Of a stretch of DNA of 32,634 nt, positions 32,533-32,634 are shown in pieces (the stretch's first letter is position 1; each line of letters starts with the position of its first letter). This DNA is from Rhodobiaceae bacterium (GTDB taxonomy: Bacteria > Pseudomonadota > Alphaproteobacteria > Rhizobiales > JANQQB01), in NCBI GenBank assembly GCA_028285165.1, contig JANQQB010000354.1, positions 1 to 32,634 on the forward strand, written 5' to 3'. Under the pieces are notes generated by a model, which saw only the letters and a list, made by a program, of their open reading frames with translations, did no database searches and was not told the DNA's origin. The position numbers and the translations under genes are program-made.

Positions 32533-32634
32533 ACTACATCTCTCAAGCAGGGCAACGACGTCCAAAATCCAGGACAAGCCGGCCTTCGGTGGCGAAGTCT
32601 CGTGCCTGGGCGTCGTTGCGCCGCTTGCCCGATG

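Larger units (their letters stand above)
32430..32582. repeat. Long inverted-repeat element enclosing two hairpins
   Basis: Outer arms at 32430-32450 and 32562-32582 are a perfect 21-bp inverted repeat (the first begins CCGGCTTGTCC, the second ends GGACAAGCCGG). Inside, a second pair GCCCTGC (32457-32463) and GCAGGGC (32547-32553) continues the stem after a small internal loop. The centre contains two tandem 10-bp hairpins. GCAACGACG (32552-32560) can alternatively pair with CGTCGTTGC (32611-32619), so the element may extend to the window end. It is not a convincing gene on either strand. It could be a dispersed intergenic repeat, a non-autonomous mobile element or a structured RNA/terminator of the leuB transcript. 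Confidence 0.85.

Noticed and set aside
32353-32634. Minus-strand open frame through the inverted-repeat element into the VOC gene
   Set aside because: It is open to the window edge, but its sequence is the translation of the hairpins and repeat arms and it ends antisense to the VOC gene. The repeated DKPVK/LSWILDV-type pieces come from the DNA repeat rather than a protein family.

Overview
The window is a dense, GC-rich stretch of chromosome that reads as an alphaproteobacterium, most like Rhodospirillales or Rhizobiales. This rests on recognisable gene neighbourhoods: etfA then 3-hydroxybutyryl-CoA dehydrogenase; tlpA divergent from argH-lptM-lysA-DUF4175; a single-domain CpdR-like receiver near hpt and a zinc-ribbon/DUF3426 gene; ftsE-ftsX-ydcF-plsC; ChaC, DUF2125, tyrA and hisC. 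A perfect CtrA-type site (TTAA-N7-TTAA) also lies in the ftsE upstream region. Several genes start with GTG or TTG. No rRNA, tRNA, CRISPR array, transposase or phage gene was seen.

Layout: (1) 1-1894, end of an electron-transfer flavoprotein gene and hbd (acyl-CoA/PHB redox). (2) 1999-2205, a tiny YjfB-like motility protein. (3) 2254-8648, a TlpA thioredoxin on the minus strand and argH, lptM, lysA and a large DUF4175 membrane protein on the plus strand. (4) 8688-10933, minus-strand CpdR-like receiver, hypoxanthine phosphoribosyltransferase and zinc-ribbon membrane protein. (5) 11166-15043, ftsE, ftsX, ydcF, plsC and a 121-aa unknown. (6) 15077-18962, ChaC (minus), DUF2125 (plus), tyrA and hisC (minus). 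(7) 19237-28555, an accessory catabolic cluster. (8) 28588-32399, a methyltransferase (minus) divergent from gloB and cupin, then leuB and a VOC protein. (9) 32400-32634, a folded intergenic repeat-like element.

The catabolic cluster is the most individual part. A GntR/FCD regulator, translationally coupled to an SGNH hydrolase, is divergent from a full sugar-type ABC importer (binding protein, two permeases, ATPase). The ATPase overlaps an RraA-type aldolase gene, and a D-2-hydroxyacid dehydrogenase, a lactonase-like amidohydrolase and a Gfo/Idh/MocA dehydrogenase follow, each junction overlapping. I infer uptake of a sugar, sugar acid or related carbohydrate, oxidation to a lactone, lactone opening, and then aldol cleavage and keto/hydroxy-acid redox. 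No kinase or dehydratase is present, and the substrate cannot be read from sequence.

The most unusual non-coding structure is at 32430-32582. A perfect 21-bp inverted repeat encloses two tandem hairpins, each with a 10-bp stem and 4-nt loop, and the two loops are complementary to each other. Other non-coding signals are nested palindromes between the GntR gene and the transporter, a strong stem-loop between the binding-protein and permease genes, an 18-bp palindrome near hisC, a palindrome/phased-repeat cluster before the 121-aa unknown, and a perfect tandem 15-bp duplication between the methyltransferase and gloB.
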